A stretch of 64,000 nt of DNA from the NCBI GenBank assembly GCA_041394845.1, contig JAWKHL010000003.1:248001-312000 (forward strand). The letters run 5' to 3'. Of this stretch, positions 1-7,626 are shown piece after piece. Numbering within the stretch: position 1 is the first letter of the stretch; every line of letters starts with the position of its first letter. A program made the translations under genes and the position numbers. The notes below the pieces were generated by a model that made no database searches, had not been told where the DNA came from, and worked only from the letters and a program-made list of their open reading frames with translations. Origin of the DNA: JAHCHG01 sp041394845 (GTDB lineage Bacteria; Acidobacteriota; Blastocatellia; Pyrinomonadales; Pyrinomonadaceae).

Positions 1-160
1 ATCAAGCCAATCTTTTTCTGAAATTTGAAATTTGTAATTTGAAATCTTCTTACATTGCGTCCAAACCGTCAAATTCGGACAAACCCAAAATCCCTTGTGC
101 TATCATTTAACAAAACCCTGAATATACCCCCAAAAATTTATTGAAATTTGGAAGGAGAAT
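1..160. other. AT-rich intergenic leader of the MscS gene
   Basis: No gene is visible. Positions 20-45 hold AAATTTG-like units repeated about three times, one of several 7-bp-periodic repeat classes in this window. A good ribosome site (GGAAGGAG) lies just before the ATG at 161. No convincing -35/-10 pair was identified. Confidence 0.5.
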
Positions 161-1087
161 ATGAAATCGGTTCAGATATTTTTGTTGCAGGCAAACTTAC
201 AGGAGACGACGAACAAGACCTTTGAGGCCGGAGAGGCTGTAAAGAATACGCTTTTTGAGTTGTTTAACGGTTTTTTCGCCCGGCTCCCTCTGATCGGCGT
301 CGGGCTGGTCGTTTTTGTGATCTTTCTCGGCATCGCTTACCTTATCCGGAGGTTGATCAAGGCGACCGCCCTCAAGGCTCATCTCGACCCGATGCTCGCC
401 TCCCTGCTGGCCCGGATCGGAAACATCGTCATCATTCTGCTCGGTCTGTTCGTCGCCCTGACGGTGATCGTTCCGGGAATCGATCCGGGCGATCTTTTCG
501 CCGGTCTGGGCATCGGTTCGGTGGCGCTCGGTTTCGCCTTCAAGGACGTTTTGCAAAACCTCTTCGCCGGATTTCTGATCCTTCTTTATCGCCCCTTTAA
601 GATCGGCGATCAGATCCTGATCAACGATTACGAGGGGACGGTCGAAGAGATCAACGTCCGCGCCACCAAGATGAGAACCTACGACGGCGAAAGGGTGGTC
701 ATCCCGAACAGCGATCTTTATATGAACGCCGTTCTGGTCCGGACCGCCTTTCCCAGCCGGCGGACCAAGATCGTCGTCGGCATCGGTTACGATGAAGATC
801 ACGAACAGGCGCGTCTGGTTCTGCTGAACGTTCTGAATGATACGAAAGGCGTTTTGAACGAACCGGCTCCCGCCGTCCGGGTGATCGAGCTGGCCGATTC
901 TTCGGTCAATCTGCAAATGCTTTACTGGACCGATTCAAACCAATCGAGCACGACAAAAGCCGTCGATGATGTTGTTTCCGCCGCCAAGAAAGCGCTCGAT
1001 GCGGCCGGAATCGAAATTCCGTTCCCGCAGAGGGTTTTGACGATGAATAACAATAAATTCAAGATCCAGCAGGTCGGTGCTGAATAG
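161..1087 (+). CDS. MscS-type mechanosensitive ion channel
   Basis: Small-conductance mechanosensitive channel of the inner membrane, which opens under membrane tension to release solutes after osmotic down-shock. Three hydrophobic segments are visible at about residues 42-63, 86-106 and 111-142. The last is the Gly/Ala-rich pore helix (LFAGLGIGSVALGFAFKD), followed by the beta domain typical of the family (KIGDQILINDYEGTVEEI, then the VVIPNS motif at about 179-184). The length of 308 aa is normal for a minimal MscS. The ATG at 161 is preceded by GGAAGGAG. It stands alone and converges on the VWA gene across a palindromic repeat element. Family call is firm; the exact gating type is not deducible. 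Confidence 0.93.
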   Translation: MKSVQIFLLQANLQETTNKTFEAGEAVKNTLFELFNGFFARLPLIGVGLVVFVIFLGIAYLIRRLIKATALKAHLDPMLASLLARIGNIVIILLGLFVALTVIVPGIDPGDLFAGLGIGSVALGFAFKDVLQNLFAGFLILLYRPFKIGDQILINDYEGTVEEINVRATKMRTYDGERVVIPNSDLYMNAVLVRTAFPSRRTKIVVGIGYDEDHEQARLVLLNVLNDTKGVLNEPAPAVRVIELADSSVNLQMLYWTDSNQSSTTKAVDDVVSAAKKALDAAGIEIPFPQRVLTMNNNKFKIQQVGAE

Positions 1088-1143
1088 AATTCTTGGAAGA
1101 ATTCGGAAACCGATCAAACGTAGGGAGAAATTTCGTCAAGGCG

Positions 1144-1274
1144 AGCGGGCGCCAGCGACCCTTCCTGAAATTTTATTTTTTAAAAGCTTCTTTTACCGTT
1201 GAGCCGAGTGAATCCAAAGCTTGATAAAGAAATTAAAATTGATTTCAGGTCGGGAAGGGTCGCTGGCGCCCGCT
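1144..1274. repeat. MITE-like palindromic element, copy 1
   Basis: Perfect 22-bp inverted repeat: left arm 1144-1165 begins AGCGGGCGCCAGCGACC and right arm 1253-1274 is its reverse complement. The arms enclose about 87 bp of AT-rich sequence. A second copy with related arms lies at 31941-32084. Both sit between the 3' ends of convergent genes. No reading frame inside. No target-site duplication was obvious. It could be a non-autonomous mobile element or a REP-like bidirectional transcription stop. Confidence 0.8.
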
Positions 1275-1318
1275 TAACTTTACAAGCGTTCCGCATCACC
1301 ACAAAAAAATTTCCGATC

Positions 1319-2782
1319 TCACTCGCATTTTCCGCAATCGCCCCGGTCCGCTCCCCTCCGGCCGCGATTGTAATTTCTCAGATTTCGCTCGTAATCCTCG
1401 ACGATATCCAGAATAAAACGGATGTCTTTGTCGTCCATATTGGGATAACGGTCGTAGGCGGTCCGGACCGAGCGACTGACCAGGTCCTGAGCGCGAACGA
1501 ATTGATTTTGCCGGGCCGCTTCGGTCATATCATAGAGCGATTGCGCCAGTTCGGCGATGGTGTAATTTTTCCGAACCAGCGAATCGGCCAAAAGGTCTTC
1601 CGCCCTACCGCCGCTCAAAGAAACGACCGAATCGACCGTTTCCGCGACCTGACGGCGGGTCTTGATGTCAAAGTAAGAAAGTCTGACCTTGACCGGAAAA
1701 TTCTTTCCGCCCGCCCGGTCGCCCGCGATCCGGAATTTCATCATCACCAACTGCGTCAGACCGTTGTTCATATCGTCGAGCGGAATGCTGACCTTATTGC
1801 GACCGAACTGCGGCTCGTAACCGAAAACCTTTTCGAGTTTGAGATTCGGGTCGAATTCGACCTCGAGGGAAACCCTCCGCGCCACCGGCGAGATCAGACT
1901 CTGGACCTCTTTGACGAAAACCTTTTCGATGTCGTGCGCGTCGGCGACGAAATGAAAGAGTCCGCGGCCCTGCCGGGAAAGCGTCCTGAGGAGTTCGCGG
2001 TCGAGATCGATCCCGACGCCGATGGTCGAAAGATCGATGCCCTGACCGTTAAATTCCGAAGATTCCCGCGCGATCCGCATCGGGTCGGTCGTCCCGACAT
2101 TGGCGATCCCGTCGGTCAAAAGGATGACGCGGTTGGTCGCATCGCGTTCGAAATTCTTCTGCGCCTCGCGGTAACCGAGCATCAGACCGCCGTGAAGATT
2201 GGTCGAACCGCCCGGATTGATCGAATCGATCGCCCGTTTCAGACCGGAACCGTTCCCGACCCGCGCCGCCGAACAGAGGACTCTGGCCTCGTTGTCGAAA
2301 ACAATGATCGAAACGATGTCGTCCTCCCGCAGTTGCCCGATCATCGTCCGCAGGGATTCCTTGACGCGCGACATCTTGTCTTCGGCCGCCATCGAACCGC
2401 TTTTGTCGATCACCAGCGACAAATTGAGCGGCCTCAGATCGGTCCGCTCGTTGGCGAAATCGGTCGTGAAACCGATCTGCAAAACGGCGTCTCTCTGCGC
2501 TTGAGAAACCCGGTCGTTGCCCCAGCGGACATCGACCGCCACCGATTGTCCGGCTTTCGGCAGGGGCAGGCGATGGCGATGATAATTGATGAATTCCTCG
2601 ACCGCCACCTCGTCGGGCGCGACGAATCTGTCCATCGAACGGTAAGAATTGGGATTGGCCGAATTGGCCAGCGCCCGGCTCCGCGAAACCGACGCGCTCG
2701 AAGCGCTTTCCTGCGCAAAGGCCGCCCCGCCAAAAGCCAACAGAATTAACATTCCGAAACTGACGCAAAAACTTCTTCTCAT
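1319..2782 (-). CDS. Secreted von Willebrand factor A domain protein (YfbK-like)
   Basis: The 487-aa protein has a signal peptide (about 1-23, ending AFAQ), an N-terminal region with the VEEFINYHR motif found in YfbK-type proteins (about 61-69), and a VWA domain from about residue 119. The MIDAS metal site reads DKSGS (126-130), with VILLTDG further on. The C-terminal part matches the extra domain that follows VWA in this family. Probably periplasmic or surface protein-protein interaction; substrate unknown. The ATG at 2782 has GGGAG upstream, and immediately beyond that lie heptamer repeats. Last gene of the long minus-strand run. Confidence 0.88.
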   Translation of the reverse strand: MRRSFCVSFGMLILLAFGGAAFAQESASSASVSRSRALANSANPNSYRSMDRFVAPDEVAVEEFINYHRHRLPLPKAGQSVAVDVRWGNDRVSQAQRDAVLQIGFTTDFANERTDLRPLNLSLVIDKSGSMAAEDKMSRVKESLRTMIGQLREDDIVSIIVFDNEARVLCSAARVGNGSGLKRAIDSINPGGSTNLHGGLMLGYREAQKNFERDATNRVILLTDGIANVGTTDPMRIARESSEFNGQGIDLSTIGVGIDLDRELLRTLSRQGRGLFHFVADAHDIEKVFVKEVQSLISPVARRVSLEVEFDPNLKLEKVFGYEPQFGRNKVSIPLDDMNNGLTQLVMMKFRIAGDRAGGKNFPVKVRLSYFDIKTRRQVAETVDSVVSLSGGRAEDLLADSLVRKNYTIAELAQSLYDMTEAARQNQFVRAQDLVSRSVRTAYDRYPNMDDKDIRFILDIVEDYERNLRNYNRGRRGADRGDCGKCE

Positions 2783-3086
2783 TTTTCACTCCCGTAATCG
2801 ATTTTGGATTTCGGACTTCGGATTTTGGATTTAGCCCGAAATTCCGACCCAAATCGGTTGGTAATAATTTGAAATGTTTTGGGGAAAGAGTTTTTTAAAA
2901 AACTGAAAAACGCCTGTAAGTTGAATTTTTCGAATCGCTTTAAGTGCTGAGATACGCGAAAGGGCCGGAAGGTTTGTTTGGAGGAGAAAATTTTTTGAAA
3001 AGACGGAATTGTGATGGGTGATGGGATAAAGCTGGTTCAAAATTAAAAACTCAAAATTAAAAATTTAACCCATCACCCATCACCCA
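2783..3086. other. Repeat-filled intergenic region between sufU and the VWA gene
   Basis: No gene is seen in about 300 bp. TTTTGGATT-type heptamers occupy 2800-2832. Positions 3011-3025 (GTGATGGGTGATGGG) face 3069-3090 (CCCATCACCCATCAC and one further unit) as an inverted pair around an AT-rich loop. The right arm contains the TGA stop of sufU. Confidence 0.7.
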
Positions 3087-3090
3087 TCAC
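3011..3090. repeat. Inverted pair of (CATCACC)n heptamer repeats
   Basis: Left arm 3011-3025 and right arm 3069-3090 are complementary 7-bp-periodic tracts (unit CATCACC / GGTGATG), predicted to fold into a hairpin about 80 bp long. The right arm overlaps the end of sufU: the TGA at 3089-3087 lies inside the repeat unit. Confidence 0.8.
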
Positions 3091-3536
3091 TCGGTAGAAA
3101 CTTCCTCCTCGCCGTGAAGGGCGGCGTTCATCGTGTGCCAACTCAGGGAGGCGCATTTGACGCGGGCGGGGAATTCCAAAACGCCGGCGAAGATGCGGAG
3201 TTTGCCAAGGTGGTTTTCGTCCGTTTCGATGTCGAGTTTGCCCGTCACCATCCGGTGAAATTCTTCGAACAACCGTTCGGCCTCCTCTCGCGTTTTGCCC
3301 TTGACCGTCTGCGTCATCATCGAAGCCGACGCTTTGGAAATGGCGCAGCCCGAACCGACGAACGAAACGTCCTCGACGCGGTCGCCGTCCATCTTGAGAA
3401 AAACCTTCAACTGGTCGCCGCACAGAGGATTGTTCCCGTCGGCCCGCCGGTCGGCGTCGTCGATTTCGCGGAAATTCCGCGGATTTTTGTTGTGGTCTAA
3501 AATTACTTCCTGATACAGATCGCTTAATTCTGACAT
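3087..3536 (-). CDS. sufU: SufU-type Fe-S cluster assembly / sulfur transfer protein
   Basis: A 149-aa NifU/IscU-fold protein that accepts sulfur from the cysteine desulfurase SufS. The three conserved ligand cysteines are present: Cys39 in NPLCGDQ, Cys64 in GSGCAISKAS (with the longer spacing typical of SufU) and Cys128 in RVKCASLSWHT. I start at the ATG at 3536 because the residues further upstream are translated repeat (NPKSKIQN-type). The leader directly upstream is ATCCAAA repeat with no visible Shine-Dalgarno. It is far from the other suf genes, at the distal end of the same minus-strand run. The last codons and stop lie in a CATCACC repeat. Confidence 0.93.
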   Translation of the reverse strand: MSELSDLYQEVILDHNKNPRNFREIDDADRRADGNNPLCGDQLKVFLKMDGDRVEDVSFVGSGCAISKASASMMTQTVKGKTREEAERLFEEFHRMVTGKLDIETDENHLGKLRIFAGVLEFPARVKCASLSWHTMNAALHGEEEVSTE

Positions 3537-3540
3537 ATTT

Positions 3541-3600
3541 CGATTTTGGATTTTGGATTTTGGATTTCGGACAATCAAAATCCAAAACTCAAAATTAATT
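3541..3600. repeat. Inverted (ATCCAAA)n heptamer repeats upstream of sufU
   Basis: TTTTGGATT units at 3543-3568 face AATCCAAAACTCAAAATT at about 3577-3596. The tract starts only 4 bp from the sufU ATG and so makes up the whole translation leader. Confidence 0.7.
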
Positions 3601-3614
3601 GGCTTGAGCGCCGA

Positions 3615-3989
3615 TCATATTTTATCGCCGATCGGCGCGGTGTATTTTTCGTCTTCGATATTTCCGGTGTTTTTCAAGTTGGCCGGTTCGAACAAGAGAA
3701 CTTCGACCTCTTCCTCGGCAACCGGGCGATGCTCGACTCCGCGGGGGACGATGACGAATTCGCCGGGTGCGAGTTCGACCGTTCTATCCCGAAACTCCAA
3801 TTTGAAGTTCCCTTTCAGAGCGAGAAACATCTCGTCCTCGTTTTCGTGCTGATGCCACGGGAATTCGCCCCGGAACTTGACCAGTTTGACCTCCTGATCG
3901 TTCAATTCGCCGACCACTTTCGGCCGCCAATGCTCGTTTATCAAACCTAATTTTTCGGCTAAATTAACTTTTTCTAAATTCATTTTCAT
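3615..3989 (-). CDS. Small cupin-domain protein
   Basis: About 124 aa, a single cupin beta-barrel. Metal-binding motif 1 is WHQHENEDE and motif 2 includes PGEFVIVPRGVEHRP, giving the three His plus Glu set expected for a metal-binding cupin. Function and substrate are unknown; related small cupins often act as mannose-6-phosphate-isomerase-like or sensor proteins. The ATG at 3989 overlaps the TGA of the upstream SDR gene as ATGA, so the two genes are probably translationally coupled. A second ATG at 3983 is also possible. Confidence 0.85.
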   Translation of the reverse strand: MKMNLEKVNLAEKLGLINEHWRPKVVGELNDQEVKLVKFRGEFPWHQHENEDEMFLALKGNFKLEFRDRTVELAPGEFVIVPRGVEHRPVAEEEVEVLLFEPANLKNTGNIEDEKYTAPIGDKI

Positions 3990-4750
3990 CTTATAAATCC
4001 GCCCTCCGAATGAATGATCTGACCGGTGATCCATTCCGCTTCTTCGCTGGCCAAAAACCCGACCAACCTTGCCGCGTCCCGGGGACTCCCGATCCTTTTC
4101 ATCGGAAATCTCCCGACCAAATCCTTTCTCAAACTCTCATCGATCCATCCGGTGTCGGTCGGCCCGGGATTGACGGCATTGATGGTTATTCCTCTGGAAG
4201 CGATCGTTTGAGAAATGGTTTTTGTCAATGTTTCAATTGCTCCCTTGGTTAGGGCATAGGCGATCTCATCGCTCATTTCTCCCAAAGACTGGCCGGAAGT
4301 CAGATTTATTATCCTTCCGTTTTTCTCGCCCCCGAATCTTCTGACAAACTCTACCGTCAACAGCGTTGCGGCCTTGATATTGACTTCATAATGTCTGTCC
4401 AGTTCTCTCGCCGAAAGGTTCTCGATATCGGTCACAACGCTATAGGCGGCATTGTTGACGAGAATCGAGGGATTGCCCAATGTTTCCTCCACCTCTTTGA
4501 ACAGTTTTCCGACCGAAGCCTCGATCGACAGATCCAGTTCCAGTTTCCGACAACCAACGCCGAAACTTCTTAGCTCCTCTTCAATCAGTTCCGGTTCGTT
4601 TTCCGCCACCTTCCAGGGCATTTGATCATCGTATTTTTTCCAAAATGTGAAAAAGATGTCGATGCCGGCTTTTGCCAGTTCACGACAAATTGCCCGCCCG
4701 ATTCCATCCAAACGGCTGACTCCTGTGACGATTGCGACTCTTCTTCTCAA
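3986..4750 (-). CDS. SDR-family oxidoreductase
   Basis: Short-chain dehydrogenase/reductase, 254 aa, the normal length for classical SDRs. The cofactor loop reads TGVSRLDGIG (about 9-18), a slightly expanded TGxxxGxG. NNAA (about 98-101), a serine in the INLTSGQS strand and the catalytic YALTK follow. NAD(P)(H)-dependent; substrate not predictable. The start appears to be TTG at 4750 with AAAGGGG just upstream; no ATG is available in frame nearby. Overlaps the cupin gene by four bases. Confidence 0.88.
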   Translation of the reverse strand: MRRRVAIVTGVSRLDGIGRAICRELAKAGIDIFFTFWKKYDDQMPWKVAENEPELIEEELRSFGVGCRKLELDLSIEASVGKLFKEVEETLGNPSILVNNAAYSVVTDIENLSARELDRHYEVNIKAATLLTVEFVRRFGGEKNGRIINLTSGQSLGEMSDEIAYALTKGAIETLTKTISQTIASRGITINAVNPGPTDTGWIDESLRKDLVGRFPMKRIGSPRDAARLVGFLASEEAEWITGQIIHSEGGFIR

Positions 4751-4803
4751 GTTTCCCCTTTTTTGCCGGTCAATCCGGATATTTCACCGGCAAAACGCTC
4801 AAT

Positions 4804-5496
4804 TTAATTTATCGCCTGCGCAACCGCCTTTTCGGCGTGAATCCTCGTCGTGTCGAACAAAACCCCATCGGTGTCTTCCGAACCGACCAGAAGCGGAATC
4901 TCCGTGCATCCGAGAACGATTCCCTCGGCGCCTTTTTCCCGAAGGCCTTCGATGACCTCCAGATAAATCTCGCGCGAGCGATCTTTTATCTCGCCCTTGA
5001 CCAGTTCATCGTAAATGATCGAATGAACTTTTTCCCGATCCTCTTCGCCCGGCGTCAGGGTTTCGATCTTAAATCGCTCGGCCAGCCTCTTTTTCAGAAA
5101 ATCCCCCTCCATCGTGAATTTCGTGCCGAGCAGTCCGACCTTTTTCAAACCGGCTTCGCTGATCGCTTCGCCCGTCGCGTCGCCGATGTGGAGAAAAGGG
5201 ATTTCGACCGATCCGGCAATTTCATTCGCAAACATATGCATCGTGTTTGTGCAAAGAACGATCAGATCCGCGCCTCCGCGTTCCAGTCTCCGGGCGGCAT
5301 CGATCATCAGCTTTTTCAGTTCCGCCCAATCGCCCCGATGCTGGAGTTCGGCGATCCGGCCGAAATCGACCGAATACATCAGCGATTGCGCCGAACTCGA
5401 TCCGCCCAAAATCTCCTTCGTCCGGCGGTTGATGATCTGGTAATAAACGACCGAACTCTCCCAACTCATCCCGCCGATCAAACCGATTGTTTTCAT
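4804..5496 (-). CDS. Aspartate/glutamate racemase family protein
   Basis: A 230-aa protein that begins with the family signature MKTIGLIGGMSWESS. The two catalytic cysteines expected of this cofactor-independent racemase family are in LIVLCTNTMH (Cys82) and VLGCTEIPLL (Cys197). Likely interconverts L- and D-aspartate or a related amino acid in the cytoplasm; the substrate is unproven. A REP-like palindrome (5504-5583) separates it from the gene upstream. Confidence 0.9.
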   Translation of the reverse strand: MKTIGLIGGMSWESSVVYYQIINRRTKEILGGSSSAQSLMYSVDFGRIAELQHRGDWAELKKLMIDAARRLERGGADLIVLCTNTMHMFANEIAGSVEIPFLHIGDATGEAISEAGLKKVGLLGTKFTMEGDFLKKRLAERFKIETLTPGEEDREKVHSIIYDELVKGEIKDRSREIYLEVIEGLREKGAEGIVLGCTEIPLLVGSEDTDGVLFDTTRIHAEKAVAQAIN

Positions 5497-5503
5497 AAAA
5501 TTC

Positions 5504-5583
5504 TGAGTCCCGCCTTTACGCGGCTTTCGTTTACCGTCAAAACCCTCGATATCAACCCATGGGCCGCCTGAAAGCGGGACTCA
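5504..5583. repeat. REP-like palindrome (TGAGTCCCGC arms)
   Basis: TGAGTCCCGC at 5504-5513 pairs with GCGGGACTCA at 5574-5583. The pairing continues inward (CTTTACGCGGC against GCCGCCTGAAAG) with one bulge. The right arm contains the stop codon of the GyrI-like gene. Confidence 0.75.
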
Positions 5584-6057
5584 AAACCTGACCGGTATCC
5601 AGATCTCCTCTTCCGAATCCGGGTCATCGTTCCGGTATTTTTCGCCCATTTTGGCAAAATGCGGGCGATCATCGAGAGAAAAATCCGAATTCGGCATCCA
5701 GTTCTCAAAAATATACCGGTAGGTTTTTTCGCCTTCGCCGGCCGGCCCGCGATGAATAAAAACGGCGTAAAGCCCCGAGGGCAAAACGAGTTTTTCCATT
5801 CCGTCGGGAACCGGTTCAAAACTCTCGACCTCGACGGCCGCCCATTTTTCAAACTCCGCGTTCGGGTCGAAATTGTCAAAATGAAACGGCGGATAAATCT
5901 CGATCGAATAGAGTTCTTCGCCGATGTTGTTTCGAATTTCCTTTCGCCTCGGCATAAACCCGCGCCACAGATCGGAAGTCCGGTTGTCGGCAAAGGACAT
6001 TTTGATGCTTCTGCCGACCAACTTTTTTTCGGTCAAAGTCTCGATTCTCGGTTCCAT
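5581..6057 (-). CDS. GyrI-like (AraC effector-binding fold) protein
   Basis: About 158 aa from the ATG at 6057. The sequence matches GyrI-like/SOUL-type small-molecule-binding domains: an N-terminal strand (VGRSIKMSF), then DLWRGFMPRR, and a C-terminal half with EKLVLPSGLYAVFIHRG and TYRYIFENWMPNS. GyrI of E. coli binds DNA gyrase, but many relatives only bind small ligands. It directly follows a pentapeptide-repeat gene, the other protein class known to interact with gyrase. A TTG at 6078 would overlap the upstream gene and is less likely. The stop codon lies in a REP palindrome. Confidence 0.8.
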   Translation of the reverse strand: MEPRIETLTEKKLVGRSIKMSFADNRTSDLWRGFMPRRKEIRNNIGEELYSIEIYPPFHFDNFDPNAEFEKWAAVEVESFEPVPDGMEKLVLPSGLYAVFIHRGPAGEGEKTYRYIFENWMPNSDFSLDDRPHFAKMGEKYRNDDPDSEEEIWIPVRF

Positions 6058-6064
6058 TTTGGTC

Positions 6065-6682
6065 TCAGTCAATGACAATATCGTATCCGCCCAAAAGTCC
6101 GACGACTCCCGGCAGGGAAAATCTGGCTTTTTTTATCCGGTTAAGTTGCGGGTCGATCGAATAATTAAACGAAGTCCTGAAATCGGCCTTTTCCAGAATT
6201 GTGCCGTCAAACGCCGCCCGGCTGAGATCGCAGTTATCAAAGACCGACTCGGTCAGATCGCATTCGGTGAAATCGACTTCCTGAAGCTGGGAATTTTTGA
6301 AAACCGTTTTTCGGATCTTCGCCCGGTGGAAAGAAGAATGATTGAGATGACAATTTTCAAAACCGAACTCCAAACCGAACGGGTTGCAGTCTTCGAACCG
6401 CAACCCGAGCATTTTGCAGTCTTTGAACCTCACGTCCCGGAAAGCGGTTTTATTTAGTTTTGCCAGACTCAGATTACAATCGACAAATTCGCATTCCAGA
6501 AATTTAATATCGGCCAGATCCGTTTCGGAAAGATCGCAGGCCAGAAAAGAACAAAATTCATATTCTCCTTTGGCCGGAGCCTCCTGCGTGAAATCCTCTC
6601 TTTCAAAAGTTTTTTCTTCCAGATAAACCGGTTCCATTTGGTTCAGCCCGTTCAAATTATTTTTGCCCTGATCCTTTTCCAA
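6065..6682 (-). CDS. Pentapeptide-repeat protein
   Basis: Up to 205 aa of A(D/N)LXX-type repeats, e.g. CDLSETDLADIKFLECEF and DCNLSLAKLNKTAFRDVRF, expected to form a right-handed quadrilateral beta-helix. The C-terminal tail (RFSLPGVVGLLGGYDI) is the conserved end seen in YjbI/McbG/Qnr-like cytoplasmic pentapeptide proteins, some of which mimic DNA and protect gyrase. Resistance is not implied by sequence alone. The start is uncertain: TTG at 6682 lies 4 bp after the hydrolase stop, and ATG at 6637 is the alternative. Confidence 0.88.
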   Translation of the reverse strand: MEKDQGKNNLNGLNQMEPVYLEEKTFEREDFTQEAPAKGEYEFCSFLACDLSETDLADIKFLECEFVDCNLSLAKLNKTAFRDVRFKDCKMLGLRFEDCNPFGLEFGFENCHLNHSSFHRAKIRKTVFKNSQLQEVDFTECDLTESVFDNCDLSRAAFDGTILEKADFRTSFNYSIDPQLNRIKKARFSLPGVVGLLGGYDIVID

Positions 6683-6686
6683 TTCC

Positions 6687-7520
6687 CTAAAGGCTTTTCC
6701 TCAAAAACTCTTCCAGCGCGTCCTGCAAACCGACACCGGCCTTGAAAATCCCGGTTCCGTGTCCGCCCTTCGGATAAATTTTCGCCTCGTATTTTTCGCT
6801 CGCGCCGGCTTCCTTCAGTTTTTTGACCGCGTCGGCCGAATCCGGGTCGTCCTCGGCGGCGACCAGCAGAAGCGGCCTCTCGCCGTAGCTTTTGACGGCC
6901 GGCATCGTCGGCATATTGCCGAAGTAATTGAGTCCGGGCGAAAGAAGTGCGACCGATTTGACCTGTTTGTTTTCCGCCGCGTAGATGATCGCCAGACTGC
7001 TCCCGTAAGACGCACCGACTATGCCCATTCGCGCCGCATCGACGTTCTTTTGTTTGGCCAGAAGATCAAAAGCATTGGCAACATCGGTTTTCATCCCTTT
7101 GACGGTTTCCGCATCGCGCGCCGGCCCGACCGCTTTGCCGTCGGTCGTCCTTGTCGATTCACCGAAACCGCGCCCGTCGATCGCCAGCACGCCGAAATTC
7201 TCCTTTTGCAGACGCTTGGCGAATTCATCGAAAGAATGACGGTCGCTGCCGAATTGATGCAGGAGAAGGACGGCCGGCGAATCCGCTTTCGGCGATTCGT
7301 AAAACGTGCCGATGATCTCGACGTTTCCGGAGGATGTAAATTTCACCTCCTCCGGCGCGGGAATGCCTGAATTTGACTGATTTGCGTCGCTTGAATTATT
7401 CGCCGGAACATTTGAATTCGCTTGATTCGCCGAATTTGAAGCCGCCTGATTTTGACAACCGAAGATCGTTGAAATTAACAAACTGCAAACGATTATTTTT
7501 GTAAAAACCTGTAGTTTCAT
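6687..7520 (-). CDS. Alpha/beta-hydrolase lipoprotein
   Basis: About 277 aa starting at the ATG at 7520 (AGAGAAGA upstream). It has a lipoprotein signal peptide with a lipobox ending FGC at Cys22, then a low-complexity Asn/Ser/Ala linker. The hydrolase domain resembles dienelactone-hydrolase/BAAT esterases. The nucleophile elbow is GASYG, and the C-terminal His is in KGGHGTG. Likely an envelope-anchored esterase or peptidase-like hydrolase of unknown substrate. The longer reading frame upstream of 7520 has no family resemblance. Confidence 0.87.
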   Translation of the reverse strand: MKLQVFTKIIVCSLLISTIFGCQNQAASNSANQANSNVPANNSSDANQSNSGIPAPEEVKFTSSGNVEIIGTFYESPKADSPAVLLLHQFGSDRHSFDEFAKRLQKENFGVLAIDGRGFGESTRTTDGKAVGPARDAETVKGMKTDVANAFDLLAKQKNVDAARMGIVGASYGSSLAIIYAAENKQVKSVALLSPGLNYFGNMPTMPAVKSYGERPLLLVAAEDDPDSADAVKKLKEAGASEKYEAKIYPKGGHGTGIFKAGVGLQDALEEFLRKSL

Positions 7521-7626
7521 ATTGTCTTCTCTCAATCGCATTTTCTTTCCGTTTGATCGCCACACCAATGCCAGCTGAAATTCCAACGCGGAATCATCAA
7601 TATTTTTTTTAAAACTCATAAGGAGT

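Noticed and set aside
1199..2749. 516-aa plus-strand frame opposite the VWA gene
   Set aside because: Composition typical of antisense frames; the minus-strand VWA protein has a signal peptide and MIDAS motif.
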